A stretch of DNA of 64,000 nt from a virus (IMGVR_UViG_3300042516_004811:1-64000), one strand, 5' to 3'. Shown: positions 31,284-39,228, counted from the first letter of the stretch. Notes: a model not told the origin generated them from the sequence alone. Translations and numbers: made by a program.

Positions 31284-31450
31284 TCCCCCTTGAGGTCTTC
31301 TTCGCCGGCCACAGCCTGCTCGATTTTTTTCATTTTTTGCTCGTGCTGCCAGATGAGCTCGTCAGCTACTCCGTCGTAATAACGTTCGAGATGCTCAAGC
31401 ATTTCGAGGTCAGGGTCTGGCCTGTAGTCGAAGTCATATGGGTCTGGCAT
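31280..31450 (-). CDS. Small acidic protein
   Basis: 56 residues from ATG 31450 with AAAGG 8-10 bases upstream. Acidic and helical (PDPDLEMLEHLERYYDGVAD, ELIWQHEQKMKKIEQAVAGE). The stop TGA overlaps the first ATG of the next gene. Unknown function. Confidence 0.5.
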   Translation of the reverse strand: MPDPYDFDYRPDPDLEMLEHLERYYDGVADELIWQHEQKMKKIEQAVAGEEDLKGE

Positions 31451-31477
31451 GTTTTGAGCCTTTCTGGTTAGATTTAT

Positions 31478-31723
31478 CTAGAAGCTGGCTGCCTGGGCGG
31501 CAAGGGCGGCTGCCCCAATTTGTCCCTTTTGCTCAAAGCTCTCGGCGTCATAGATGGCGCCGCAGCCCATGCATAGATAGAGATGTCCATCCCATGGCCC
31601 ATGAATGTCGGGTTCCACTAGGGTGCCGTCTTCAAGGCACGCGTAGAAACCATTGATGTGGGGTTCGTTGCCGCAGTGACAAACGAGCCAGTGTTTACTT
31701 GACTTTAAATAGTCGAGTGTCAT
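31478..31723 (-). CDS. Small zinc-ribbon protein
   Basis: 81 residues. LVCHCGNEPHINGFYACLED and LYLCMGCGAIYDAES give two CxxC-type knuckles (CHC, CMGC), a pattern familiar from small actinophage proteins. Probably binds zinc; role unknown. A stop-proximal degenerate motif copy (TAGATAAAT) lies at 31471-31482. Confidence 0.6.
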   Translation of the reverse strand: MTLDYLKSSKHWLVCHCGNEPHINGFYACLEDGTLVEPDIHGPWDGHLYLCMGCGAIYDAESFEQKGQIGAAALAAQAASF

Positions 31724-31780
31724 TGACCAATCCTTTAGTAGTTAATTGAGGTCTTATTTTATTTGATGCCGGCGAAAAAA

Positions 31781-31981
31781 TCAAATAGGCCAAATAGTGA
31801 CCGGTTCACATCCGCCGTCGAAGTAATCCTTGAGTGCTTCGTCCTGGCCGCAGGAGGAACAAATTTCCGTTTTATTGTCGGCCCTGGAGAGAGCTCCGAC
31901 GTACATCCCCCATTGTTCGTTATTTGGAATCAAATTTGTTGCACAACGCGGGCACGTCTTCTTAATACGTTCAGTAATCAC
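31781..31981 (-). CDS. Small zinc-ribbon protein
   Basis: 66 residues with CPRCATNL and CSSCGQDEALKDYF, two CxxC knuckles 30 residues apart, plus a C-terminal Cys. Basic N-terminus. Likely a zinc-stabilised nucleic-acid- or protein-binding protein. Confidence 0.55.
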   Translation of the reverse strand: MITERIKKTCPRCATNLIPNNEQWGMYVGALSRADNKTEICSSCGQDEALKDYFDGGCEPVTIWPI

Positions 31982-32034
31982 GATTTTCTCATTTCTAGTA
32001 ATGGCCTATTAGGTTGGCCTAACCTTTGTGGCTT

Positions 32035-32048
32035 TCCACCACCGTCAA
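32035..32048 (-). repeat. TTGACGGTGGTGGA motif copy
   Basis: Exact copy (as TCCACCACCGTCAA on the plus strand) of a dispersed 12-14-base motif, just downstream of the 3' end of the Nmad1-like gene. Other copies are at 30574, 32728, 34585, 41196, 43310, and degenerate ones at 34096, 38778 and 47025. Confidence 0.65.
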
Positions 32049-32745
32049 TCACTTCCTTGAGTCATTGATTAGCGGTAGGAGGAACCAGCCCCTCTCCCAC
32101 ATCATACCGATGGCGGAGTACCCAATGATGTCTAGGTACGTGTCGGTAACACTTTCGTTAGCCGACTCCCCGCCACGGAAGAGGTGAAGATTTTTCAGTC
32201 TGGCAATCTTGTCATGGCAGCGCACGAGTAGACCGTCCAGGCCAAACCGACTGATGTTCTCTGGACCGTAGTCAGTCTGCTTACGAATCAGGGTTTGTGT
32301 AATTTCTTCGCGGAGCATCCAGCTATCCAGGACGCCGGCCGATGCAGAATTTCCAAAATCTGGATGTTTTGCCATCTGGGCGTCGAGTGCATTCTTCATT
32401 AAATCGCTATTTTGAATGCCGGCAGCCGCAGCAATCGAGCCAAGAATTCGCCATTCTTCAACCCAGTACATCGAGTCACTTGAGAACCACTTCAGATTAT
32501 TGAGCATTCCCTCGAACTGAATGTCCAGGAGGTGGAGGCCTTCGAGAATATTGTTCAGTTTTTCATCAATACTGTCGACGCCGGCTGAGCTCACAATTCG
32601 TCGATTTTCTTCAGAATTTGAAAACGTGGAGACGTGGCCCAAAACCTTATCTACCGAGTCAAAAATCTGACAAACCACAATCTTGGCAGCATCCTGCCAG
32701 CGGTCTGGCTGCTGTGGGTTTATGTCTTCCACCACCGTCAACATC
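32049..32745 (-). CDS. Nucleotide modification-associated domain 1 protein (DUF1599-like)
   Basis: About 231 residues from ATG 32745; an in-frame ATG at 32780 would overlap the upstream gene further. The C-terminal 100 residues match the Nmad1/DUF1599 signature: TLIRKQTDYGPENISRFGLD, VRCHDKIARLKNLHLFRGGE, then ESVTDTYLDIIGYSAIGMM. Domains of this family are associated with modified-base pathways or MazG-like nucleotide handling. The N-terminal half is new to me. A motif copy (GTAGATAA) is embedded at about 32645 (Val-Asp-Lys), and another touches the start codon. Confidence 0.65.
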
Positions 32746-32749
32746 TTAT

Positions 32750-33220
32750 CTACCTGTCCCCCATCGGGAAGTCGTCCCATTTCTCGGGCGGATTAATCGC
32801 TAGCTCCATCTTAACCATCTCGGCCATCTTCTCCAACTCAGCCACCCACAGGTCTTCGCCCTGCGGTTGGAGCCCCGCTCTCTCTTCATCAAGAAACTCC
32901 TGAATATCAATTTGCTTCAAGGATTCAATAATGAAGTCGCGAGAAAATGCTGCGATAATAGAATTCTCGCCACCCCCGCGCATGAGCACTGGGCCCGGCT
33001 TATCATCCAGGGCAGAGGCTGGGACGTGAATGCCGGTCACGACGTACGGTCCATCGGTGTACAGAAAAACAATATTGCTTTCCCCGCTATCAATGTCCTT
33101 GAGTTGACTCTTCACTTCATGCACAACTTCCGCAGGCAAACCAGAGGCGTCCAGCATCTGGGTGAATTCCGTCTTTTCTGTACTGATTCGACGATTGATT
33201 GGGTCCTGGTCTTTGCTCAT
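32750..33220 (-). CDS. Protein of unknown function
   Basis: 156 residues from ATG 33220. Acidic, with a GVDVPASALDDKPGP-like central part and a C-terminal PEKWDDFPMGDR end. No family recognised. Its TAG stop is part of a GTAGATAAG copy that continues into the start of the next gene, an example of the motif being used as a stop-start junction. Confidence 0.55.
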   Translation of the reverse strand: MSKDQDPINRRISTEKTEFTQMLDASGLPAEVVHEVKSQLKDIDSGESNIVFLYTDGPYVVTGIHVPASALDDKPGPVLMRGGGENSIIAAFSRDFIIESLKQIDIQEFLDEERAGLQPQGEDLWVAELEKMAEMVKMELAINPPEKWDDFPMGDR

Positions 33221-33319
33221 TTTGTCTCTTTTTCTGTTGTAGGTCTCGAGTAGCTCTACGTGAGCTCGATGGTAGATGTGTCAAATTTTTGATTTTTTAA
33301 ACATGCCGCAGCCGGCCGG

Positions 33320-33640
33320 TCACTTCCGCCCGATAATGCCGAAGTTGAAAAATGGACTAGATGGCTCATCGCGAGATTGTCCAAATTTTGGAAATCCACG
33401 CGGCCCCTGCGGCTCGTCCGCCTCAAGCTCATCTGGTGAAAAAAGTCCACTTTCATGAACTGTTTCGCTGGCCATGAAGATTGCCCCCCAGTAGCGCACG
33501 CCAAGTTCGAAGTCTTCTTCGCTGTCATGAGTGATTCGAATCTTTTCATAATTCTCGTGACTAGTTTCGATGGTGATGTCGATGTGGTAGACGTTCCCGT
33601 CATTGAACGGCGAAAAGTCCATAATTCTTCCAGCTTTCAT
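33320..33640 (-). CDS. Protein of unknown function
   Basis: 106 residues. It has a mixed composition with YWGAIFMASETVHESGLFSP. It overlaps the upstream gene by 4 bases (ATGA), which selects it over a competing frame (33256-33603) that would start inside it. Confidence 0.5.
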   Translation of the reverse strand: MKAGRIMDFSPFNDGNVYHIDITIETSHENYEKIRITHDSEEDFELGVRYWGAIFMASETVHESGLFSPDELEADEPQGPRGFPKFGQSRDEPSSPFFNFGIIGRK

Positions 33641-33894
33641 ATGGTTGCCTCCTCTTTGATTTCTTTGTTTTTAAAGACCATGAATCCAGGGATAGCGCTG
33701 TGACCCCAATACCTTGGGTCACAAAAAGCAGGTCCCGTAACCCATGGGTGTGAAAACCTTTCGACAGCATTAATGTCCTGGTCCTCAAGGATTTCTGTCA
33801 TCTCTTTCACGGCAGCGGACATAGCCTCTTCTGGAGATTCTGCTATGACGCTTATGCCGACCAAGACCTGGACGGTGTATTGATGTTTACTCAT
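33637..33894 (-). CDS. Small protein of unknown function
   Basis: 85 residues. Starts MSKHQYTVQVLVGISVIAES, then PEEAMSAAVKEMTEILEDQD, a strand-helix pattern found in small phage proteins with a ferredoxin-like or dsRBD-like fold. No function assigned. Coupled downstream by ATGA. Confidence 0.55.
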   Translation of the reverse strand: MSKHQYTVQVLVGISVIAESPEEAMSAAVKEMTEILEDQDINAVERFSHPWVTGPAFCDPRYWGHSAIPGFMVFKNKEIKEEATI

Positions 33895-33909
33895 TTGGTT
33901 CCCCTTGGT

Positions 33910-34083
33910 TTAGTACTCGCAGCGCTGCCCGCCACAGCTTCCATAGTTCTTACAGAAACTCTGGTAATTGATGCAGTCTGGATTACGCGTGTCCTGCTTC
34001 TGGCTACGTGCGCGTTTGCGCTCAGCTTTGGCGCCACGTGACTTGCCGAACTTGTATGTAACAACAGTTCCTAATAGTCCCAT
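33910..34083 (-). CDS. Small basic Cys protein
   Basis: 57 residues from ATG 34083. Basic (KSRGAKAERKRARSQKQD) with four Cys (CINYQSFCKNYGSCGGQRC) at the C-terminus, consistent with a zinc site. First gene of this minus-strand group. Confidence 0.5.
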   Translation of the reverse strand: MGLLGTVVTYKFGKSRGAKAERKRARSQKQDTRNPDCINYQSFCKNYGSCGGQRCEY

Positions 34084-34162
34084 GGCACTACCTTATCCAC
34101 CACCGCAGATAATTGCAACCTACAAATTAATCACTCCAGTAAATTCAAAATCAAAAGGTTTA

Positions 34163-34192
34163 GTGACAAGCGAACATGTGTTCGTCTAGTAT
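34163..34192 (+). promoter_or_regulatory. SOS-regulated promoter with LexA box
   Basis: The 14-base palindrome CGAACATGTGTTCG at 34171-34184 is a perfect LexA/Cheo box of the type used by Gram-positive and actinobacterial LexA (consensus CGAAC-N4-GTTCG). It fills the spacer between -35 GTGACA (34163-34168) and -10 TAGTAT (34187-34192), 18 bases apart. LexA binding there would block RNA polymerase. The ATG of the next gene begins 8 bases after the -10, so the transcript is likely leaderless. Confidence 0.8.
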
Positions 34193-34199
34193 TCCTAGT

Positions 34200-34574
34200 A
34201 TGGACAACACCACAAAATTCAACATTTATATACAGGCTCTCGAGCAGTACATCGCCCGAGAAGGTAATTCGAAAATCCCGGCAACTTATGTCGAAAAAAT
34301 CGAAAATTCTGACATCTCACTGGGAGCTTGGGTTGGTTACATCCGTCAGAGATACCGCAAGCAAATTCTTTCTGATTCTCGCATCTCACGCCTGGAACAG
34401 ATTTCAGGTTGGCAGTGGGGTCCGTTCCAGCCAGGGCCGGCAACTGATGCTTCAAGAAATGAAACAATTCGCAATATGCGTGCCGCCGGAAAATCACTCA
34501 GAGAAATTGCGGATGAGTTTGATTTGTCTCGGCAGCGAGTTCACCAAATTATCAAGAAACTAAACATCGCCTAG
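34200..34574 (+). CDS. Helicase-associated-domain + HTH regulator, SOS-controlled
   Basis: 124 residues. The first half resembles the helicase-associated domain (IPATYVEKIENSDISLGAWV, GYIRQRYRKQILSDSRISRL, EQISGWQWGP); the second is a sigma-70-region-4-like HTH (IRNMRAAGKSLREIADEFDL, SRQRVHQIIKKLNIA). The start ATG 34200 lies 8 bases after a -10 box, so no ribosome binding site is needed. A DNA-damage-inducible DNA-binding regulator fits an antirepressor or early switch for induction, though this is inference. It is one of few plus-strand genes in a mostly minus-strand stretch. Confidence 0.65.
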   Translation: MDNTTKFNIYIQALEQYIAREGNSKIPATYVEKIENSDISLGAWVGYIRQRYRKQILSDSRISRLEQISGWQWGPFQPGPATDASRNETIRNMRAAGKSLREIADEFDLSRQRVHQIIKKLNIA

Positions 34575-34584
34575 TACGTGGTCT

Positions 34585-34598
34585 TCCACCACCGTCAA
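34585..34598 (-). promoter_or_regulatory. TTGACGGTGGTGGA copy with minus-strand -10
   Basis: Exact copy of the dispersed motif. Read leftwards, TTGACG (34593-34598) is 16 bases from TACTAG (34571-34576), a possible antisense promoter that reads through the SOS-controlled gene. Confidence 0.4.
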
Positions 34599-34621
34599 TT
34601 GGTTACCCGTAAGGAGACATC

Positions 34622-34930
34622 ATGCCGTCAAGAAAACCACATTATGGAAATGCCTTCGGGAGTTTCCCCCGTGCGATAACTGACCCGAAATCTACCGGGG
34701 CTCCAACCCGAGGGAAGGTGCAAAAGCACAGCGGGGCTCCAGTCGGAGCGCAGGCATTTGTCGGCTTTCTGTTTATCGTCGTGGTGAACTCGGCGGTGCT
34801 GTGGACTGGCGCACGGATTCTGCGCTCTGCCGAGGTGGTGTCTTGGAGTCTGTCTCTCGTGGAAGTCGTGAGCCTTGCGATTCTGTGGGTCGTGTGGCGA
34901 GCGATAGACCGAGCCACACATCGGCACTGA
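34622..34930 (+). CDS. Membrane protein with proline-rich head
   Basis: 102 residues. N-terminal basic/Pro-rich 45 residues, then two membrane helices (FVGFLFIVVVNSAVLWTGAR, VVSLAILWVVWRAIDRA). AAGGAGAC precedes ATG 34622. Overlaps the convergent 34773-35087 gene by 158 bases; both may be expressed. Confidence 0.6.
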   Translation: MPSRKPHYGNAFGSFPRAITDPKSTGAPTRGKVQKHSGAPVGAQAFVGFLFIVVVNSAVLWTGARILRSAEVVSWSLSLVEVVSLAILWVVWRAIDRATHRH

Positions 34931-35087
34931 CGAGCCATGAGAGCCTGTCTCTCGTAGCCTGCCAGCGAGCCTCTGTGAGTGTCTGTGGAGCCGTGTGCCG
35001 GTCATCCCACACACAGAGCGTGTAGGTCACAAGAACGCATGTCAGAGCCATGACGGATAGAGCCAGTAGTAGGTAGATAAGTGCCAT
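34773..35087 (-). CDS. Small membrane protein overlapping a convergent gene
   Basis: 104 residues from ATG 35087 with GAGAGGGA upstream. The N-terminus is a membrane helix (MALIYLLLALSVMALTCVLV); the C-terminal half is Ser/Arg/Pro-rich and overlaps the plus-strand gene 34622-34930, so real length is uncertain. ACTTATCTAC lies on its sense strand, one of few antisense-oriented copies. Confidence 0.4.
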   Translation of the reverse strand: MALIYLLLALSVMALTCVLVTYTLCVWDDRHTAPQTLTEARWQATRDRLSWLVSADVWLGLSLATRPTESQGSRLPRETDSKTPPRQSAESVRQSTAPPSSPRR

Positions 35088-35098
35088 GAGTGTCCCTC

Positions 35099-35338
35099 TC
35101 ACTCGTTCTCTGCGTAATCGTCATCAAGGTTCATGTAGTCGCCCAACACTGCCAGTAAGTCATACTCGCCCATAGTGAGCGTGTCGTAATCCTTGACTGA
35201 CTTCTCAATGCTGTATCTGCTTTCCGTGATTTCTGCGAGCATGCCCGAGTAGTAGCGAACGAGTTTGGAAATCGTTTCACAGAGTTCATCAAGCAGTTCT
35301 TCTTCTCGTTCTTCTTTGGTAGTTGCTTGCGTGTTCAT
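35099..35338 (-). CDS. Small acidic protein
   Basis: 79 residues, acidic and helical (EEREEELLDELCETISKLVR). Starts at ATG 35338. Downstream gene starts 12 bases after its stop. No family recognised. Its promoter (35359-35388) is of the GTAGATAAG class. Confidence 0.55.
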   Translation of the reverse strand: MNTQATTKEEREEELLDELCETISKLVRYYSGMLAEITESRYSIEKSVKDYDTLTMGEYDLLAVLGDYMNLDDDYAENE

Positions 35339-35358
35339 TTCTAATACCTCTTTTTTTG

Positions 35359-35388
35359 ACTCTATCGTTTATGTTCTGACTTATCTAC
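35359..35388 (-). promoter_or_regulatory. Decamer promoter
   Basis: -10 TAGAGT (plus 35359-35364), 17-base spacer, -35 TAGATA inside GTAGATAAGT (plus-strand ACTTATCTAC 35379-35388). One of the promoter series described in the findings. Confidence 0.6.
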
Positions 35389-35552
35389 CTGCATTGCCTG
35401 TGTCTCGTGTGTGGTACTAGGTAGATAAGTTGATTTTTTCGCTCGCCGTTGCCAGCCCCCCGATGGGCTTTCCTGAAAAGGAGCAACACAGTCAGCCCAC
35501 CGAGGGGCGAGCATGGTACAGGTAGATAAGTCCACCTGTCACGCCGAGAGCA

Positions 35553-35570
35553 GTGGGGCTTGCGCCCCAC
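35553..35570 (-). terminator. Hairpin GTGGGGC-TTGC-GCCCCAC
   Basis: Perfect 7-base stem with a 4-base loop just downstream of the VWA-gene stop codon (35588). Another nearby stem (GCTCGCC/GGCGAGC at about 35440-35510) encloses a pyrimidine-rich internal structure. Confidence 0.5.
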
Positions 35571-35587
35571 CACTCCTAGCGAGGCTT

Positions 35588-37144
35588 CTAGGTCAGTGAC
35601 CTGCCCATGTGCTTGCGGTAAGTGTCTTGGAACATGTACGCCCACACCGAGCGAGCCTGACCACCAGTGCGCAGTTTGCGCAGTTGCTCAATGGCTTCCT
35701 CAACATGGGGAACCACGATGTAGCCGTGCTTCTGTGCGTACTCAATGCACTGCATGGAAAGGATTTCAGAGAAAGAGTCTCTGTGTCCACACACTCCACC
35801 GTCTGTGACCCACACAAGCGGAGCGTTCTTGCCTTGACGGTTCTCAACGCCCCAAACTATTGCAGGGTAGTCCACGCCGTTTCCGTGTCCATAGTCAATG
35901 TATTCCACATTCTCAACCATGCGACCCTTGTCAGCGATGACCCACATGTTCGGTGCGGTGTCACTGTTCTTGTCGGAATAGATAGCCACCGTTGCGCCCT
36001 TTGCGTTATCCACGATTTCCACGATTTGTTGTGTCGTGAAAGACATGGAACCGCTTGCGTCAATAATGACCATTCCACCCGAGCCACGGATGTTCTTGTC
36101 AAACACACGCTTTGCAGGGTCGGTCATGTATCGGTGCAGTCTGCGAGGACGGCGACCCATGTTGGTCGCAATGCGCTTCTTGCCGATGTTGCCAACATGC
36201 AAGCGAGGCATTGGCTCACGACTCACACGGAGTTCCGACCACTTAGGAGCAGAGCCGTGGTATTCGGTCGGCTTCATGTCCTTGTGCGGATTTCCATTGC
36301 GGTCGCCTTCACCGTCAGGCTCGCCTTCATTGCTTGGAGACTTATCTACCGACTCATCGGCTTCCTCTCCCTTGCCCTCGCTCTTGTCAGAGCCAGCCTT
36401 GCTCTTGCCTTTGTCACCCTTGCGCTCTTTCGGCGGTGGGAACGAGGCGATTCTGTCCACCCACTCTGCGATTCGCTCAGTGTGTGAGAATCCATGCGGT
36501 GCAAGTCCACCGTCACGCTCAACGCCAGTAGAAGCGAGCGTACCTGTGCGGTGCGCTTTCTTCATTTCTCGCATTGCTCGCTTGCCAATGTCCAGCAGAG
36601 CGTCACCCCATGCTCGGTTGTGCCTACGGATTCCAGTCAGGAACTTCTTGTGACCAGCAGTGCCAGCAGTAGCGAAGCAGGTAGCAACCGCACCTGCCCA
36701 GTCATTTGCTTGCGCAAGCCGTTCACCTGCTTCCATTTCACTTCCGTCAGCGAGTTCCGTCTTGATAGGGAAGCCAACATTTTCAGCGAGGTAGTTCATG
36801 CGAAGTTCCTCAACTGCCACCATTGCAGGTGCAGAGGCAACGCCTCGGGCAACCCACTGCTCCATTTGTTCCTCGGTCGGAGACAACTTGGCATGCATAA
36901 GTTCATGCCCTCGGATAGCCCGAGCGAGTTCGGAGTCGGTCGCAGGTGCAAACATCACACGCTTGTCAATGCTCGTGCGAGGCTCACCACGCACAGGTCG
37001 GCAGTTCTCAACTGTCCAACGCTCATGGGCAACATCGTGTCGCCCGAGCAGGTTCGGTTCGGGCTTGTGCGCCCCCACCTCGGACTTATCTACCGAGGTG
37101 GGGAACGCCTTGCCCGACTTGCTTGGAGTCGGTGTGGTGGACAT
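35588..37144 (-). CDS. VWA-domain protein with HExxH motif (MoxR partner)
   Basis: 518 residues from ATG 37144, which follows the upstream ATPase gene with only one base between TGA and ATG. Residues near 85-100 contain RGHELMHAKLSP, an HExxH zinc-metalloprotease signature. A Lys/Glu-rich linker is followed by a von Willebrand A domain with IIDASGSMS (MIDAS DxSxS, about residues 352-360), later THR and Asp of the site (YGHGNGVDYPA and LVWVTDGG). MoxR ATPases paired with VWA proteins chaperone metal insertion or assembly. The HExxH could be a peptidase. The VDK motif (GTAGATAAG) occurs twice in sense orientation inside the gene (about 36345 and 37087). Confidence 0.75.
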   Translation of the reverse strand: MSTTPTPSKSGKAFPTSVDKSEVGAHKPEPNLLGRHDVAHERWTVENCRPVRGEPRTSIDKRVMFAPATDSELARAIRGHELMHAKLSPTEEQMEQWVARGVASAPAMVAVEELRMNYLAENVGFPIKTELADGSEMEAGERLAQANDWAGAVATCFATAGTAGHKKFLTGIRRHNRAWGDALLDIGKRAMREMKKAHRTGTLASTGVERDGGLAPHGFSHTERIAEWVDRIASFPPPKERKGDKGKSKAGSDKSEGKGEEADESVDKSPSNEGEPDGEGDRNGNPHKDMKPTEYHGSAPKWSELRVSREPMPRLHVGNIGKKRIATNMGRRPRRLHRYMTDPAKRVFDKNIRGSGGMVIIDASGSMSFTTQQIVEIVDNAKGATVAIYSDKNSDTAPNMWVIADKGRMVENVEYIDYGHGNGVDYPAIVWGVENRQGKNAPLVWVTDGGVCGHRDSFSEILSMQCIEYAQKHGYIVVPHVEEAIEQLRKLRTGGQARSVWAYMFQDTYRKHMGRSLT

Positions 37145-37145
37145 G

Positions 37146-37868
37146 TCAGCGAACCTTGTCCACTGCGAGAGCGTCAAGAATCTGCTTGGCACGGCGACCA
37201 AAGGTGAGTTCGCAAGCCCTCTCCATTCCGAGAGACTTCCGCAACTTGTCCAGTGCGAGGAACGCACGGAGCGAGATTCGGTCATCACCAGCGTCAGCCA
37301 TGCGCACTGCGTATCCACGCAGGTCGGGAGACAGAGCCAGCAGAGCCGAGGGGTGAGGCTCGTTGATTCGGATTCGGATAGGGAAACGGTCAGCGAGAGC
37401 CGTGGGCAGTTCACCCATGTTCTCAATGTTCGTGGTCATAACGGCAGAGAAGCCGTTGAGAGGACGCAGGATTTCGCCAGTTTCGGGATGCTCGTAGGAA
37501 GCAGACTCGGGAGAGTCAAGCATTGCGAGCAGGGTAGCGAACACATCGCCACCAGCCTTATCTACCTCATCAACGATGAGGCGACCGCCCTTTGCTCCGT
37601 TGCCTTTCCACGCTTTGAGCGCAGAGCCGTCAAGCCACTGGAAGCCACCATTGTTGGACGGCATGAAACCGCCAGTGACATCCATGTTGGTCATGTCCTC
37701 GGTGCAGACGAGGCGGTATGCGCCAGCCTCGGTGTCTCCGAAATGCAGACCTGCGTAGGTCTTGCCGATTCCAGCAGGACCGAACAGGATGATTCGGTCA
37801 ATGCCAGCGTTGAGTGCGTCCTCAACATCTTTCCAGCACTTGGGTAGTGCTTCGGTGGTGGTGTCCAT
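37146..37868 (-). CDS. MoxR-like AAA+ ATPase
   Basis: 240 residues from ATG 37868, with AAAGGAGC upstream, rather than the longer reading from 37916, whose first 16 codons overlap the promoter. Walker A is LFGPAGIGKT (about 28-37), Walker B LIVDEVDK (about 96-103), and TTNIENMG is the sensor region. The MoxR subfamily of AAA+ proteins acts with VWA partners such as the downstream gene. An in-frame GTAGATAAG copy encodes the Val-Asp-Lys of the Walker B motif on the sense strand. Confidence 0.8.
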   Translation of the reverse strand: MDTTTEALPKCWKDVEDALNAGIDRIILFGPAGIGKTYAGLHFGDTEAGAYRLVCTEDMTNMDVTGGFMPSNNGGFQWLDGSALKAWKGNGAKGGRLIVDEVDKAGGDVFATLLAMLDSPESASYEHPETGEILRPLNGFSAVMTTNIENMGELPTALADRFPIRIRINEPHPSALLALSPDLRGYAVRMADAGDDRISLRAFLALDKLRKSLGMERACELTFGRRAKQILDALAVDKVR

Positions 37869-37906
37869 TGTTTGCTCCTTTGTAAGCGGTTGGTAGGGAC
37901 AGACAC

Positions 37907-37936
37907 ACCATACCATGCATGGTTCAGACTTAGTAA
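37907..37936 (-). promoter_or_regulatory. Promoter for the MoxR operon
   Basis: -10 TATGGT (37907-37912), spacer of 18 bases with AAGTCTGAACC, -35 TTACTA (37931-37936). A separate GTAGATAAGT copy lies 15-25 bases upstream (plus 37950). Confidence 0.65.
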
Positions 37937-38115
37937 CTCTTGACAGCCCGACTTATCTACCTACATAGAAGCCTTGCCAGCATTGGCTCTCCGACTTATC
38001 TACCTACATCAGCGCACACCTCTTATGTGGTGCGTTGCAGGTGGCATGTTGGCGCACGGATGATTCTCCGACTTTTCTAGCCGTCCCCCCATGCCTGCGC
38101 CCACCAGCCTGCGCT

Positions 38116-38150
38116 GGAGCCCCGCACCGCTCGGGCTTACAACGGGGCTC
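38116..38150. repeat. Hairpin element 1 (GGAGCCCCG / CGGGGCTC)
   Basis: First of thirteen similar intergenic hairpins: GGAGCCCCG at 38116-38124 and CGGGGCTC at 38143-38150, flanked by decamer copies. Loop about 18 bases. Confidence 0.65.
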
Positions 38151-38196
38151 TTGTGGCCGGCGAGAGATTTATTGACTTTTTGACTTATCTACCTAG

Positions 38197-38685
38197 TCAG
38201 TCGCGTTCGTCTTTACTGACGCTCCACAGCCCGCGTTTCACCTTAACGAAAATCGGACTTTCTGAAACGTACTTCAGTGTTGTCTGGTACGAGAACCCAG
38301 ACTGCTCGACCAGTTGCTCGGTTGTGAACTGTTCCCCTCGATGGCCTTGAGCCCACTTGTCAAAGTTTTCCCATTTATTTGCGCGCTTCTGTGGAGCTTC
38401 TTCCTTCTCACGCTTTGAGCTGTACTTGAGGCTGGAGTAACCGAGGTTGTCCAGCACATACTGTGCTGACTCCTCTGATACCGAGTAACTGCGTAATGCA
38501 GAGATAGGCGAGCCACTGCCACCATCTCGCTGCCAAATCTGAACAACGTACATCCCTCGCAAAATCTCGTTTATGCGAGTCACTTCTTCCTTTGGAACTG
38601 CGAACAAGTTCTTGTATTTCTTCTCGGCCTCACCCCACAGTTGTTCGTGGTGGATGTCAATGACCTCACTTGTTATCTGATTCAT
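38197..38685 (-). CDS. Putative DNA-binding protein
   Basis: 162 residues from ATG 38685, preceded by GGAAGGAAAC. The C-terminal 70 residues (NFDKWAQGHRGEQFTTEQLV, EQSGFSYQTTLKYVSESPIF) look like a winged-helix DNA-binding domain; the N-terminal part has a QRDGGSGSPISALRSY turn. A GTAGATAAGT copy sits between promoter and start. Confidence 0.5.
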   Translation of the reverse strand: MNQITSEVIDIHHEQLWGEAEKKYKNLFAVPKEEVTRINEILRGMYVVQIWQRDGGSGSPISALRSYSVSEESAQYVLDNLGYSSLKYSSKREKEEAPQKRANKWENFDKWAQGHRGEQFTTEQLVEQSGFSYQTTLKYVSESPIFVKVKRGLWSVSKDERD

Positions 38686-38722
38686 GTTTCCTTCCTCGGA
38701 CTTATCTACGTGTCCACCCAGC

Positions 38723-38752
38723 ATGGTAATGGAAAAATCAACTATTTGACAA
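38723..38752 (-). promoter_or_regulatory. Promoter with downstream decamer
   Basis: -35 TTGTCA (38747-38752), 18-base spacer, -10 TACCAT (38723-38728). A GTAGATAAGT copy lies 14 bases downstream of the -10, in the leader, suggesting roadblock control. Confidence 0.55.
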
Positions 38753-38921
38753 ATGCTAAGTTCCGCCAGGCAAGTCTTCCCCCACCGTCATTGCCTACCT
38801 TCCCTGGTTTTCCGCCGCAGCCGGCCGCAGGTATGTAAAAAAAACGAAAAATTGAACACGGTTTAAGCCCTAGGGCTCAATCCAGCCGGGGCTCCACACC
38901 GCATTGAGCGAGTTGGGGCAT

Positions 38922-38960
38922 AAAAAAGCGAGAGCCACCATCCCCGTCAGATGGTGGCTC
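38922..38960 (-). terminator. Rho-independent terminator
   Basis: Perfect 11-base stem (GAGCCACCATC / GATGGTGGCTC), 7-base loop, followed on the minus strand by TCGC and six Ts. Ends the operon that starts with the gene at 40061. Confidence 0.8.
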
Positions 38961-39009
38961 CCTACTAGGTAGATAAGAAGAAAGGAAATAAACACTTATC
39001 TACCAGTCC

Positions 39010-39228
39010 TTAGAGGAAGGTGAACTTGTCACCCGCCTCTGATACGAGTCCAAGGCTACTGCCATTATCCCATTTCACAAACACAGTGCCAATGTCATCT
39101 ATGTGGTCAATGGTTCCCTCGTCACCAGCACGGAGCGTGGTGTATGGGTCGGCAGTGAAATCCAGTCTTATCCTTCGCCCGATGTAGTTGTCACGCATTT
39201 CCTTGATGACGGTCATTATGTGCTTCAC
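39010..39228 (-). CDS. DUF4314-like small protein
   Basis: 72 residues from GTG 39228. GRRIRLDFTADPYTTLRAGD, EGTIDHIDDIGTVFVKWDNG and SSLGLVSEAGDKFTF match the DUF4314 pattern found in mobile-element and phage genes. Role unknown; a small SH3-like domain is likely. Confidence 0.7.
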   Translation of the reverse strand: MKHIMTVIKEMRDNYIGRRIRLDFTADPYTTLRAGDEGTIDHIDDIGTVFVKWDNGSSLGLVSEAGDKFTFL

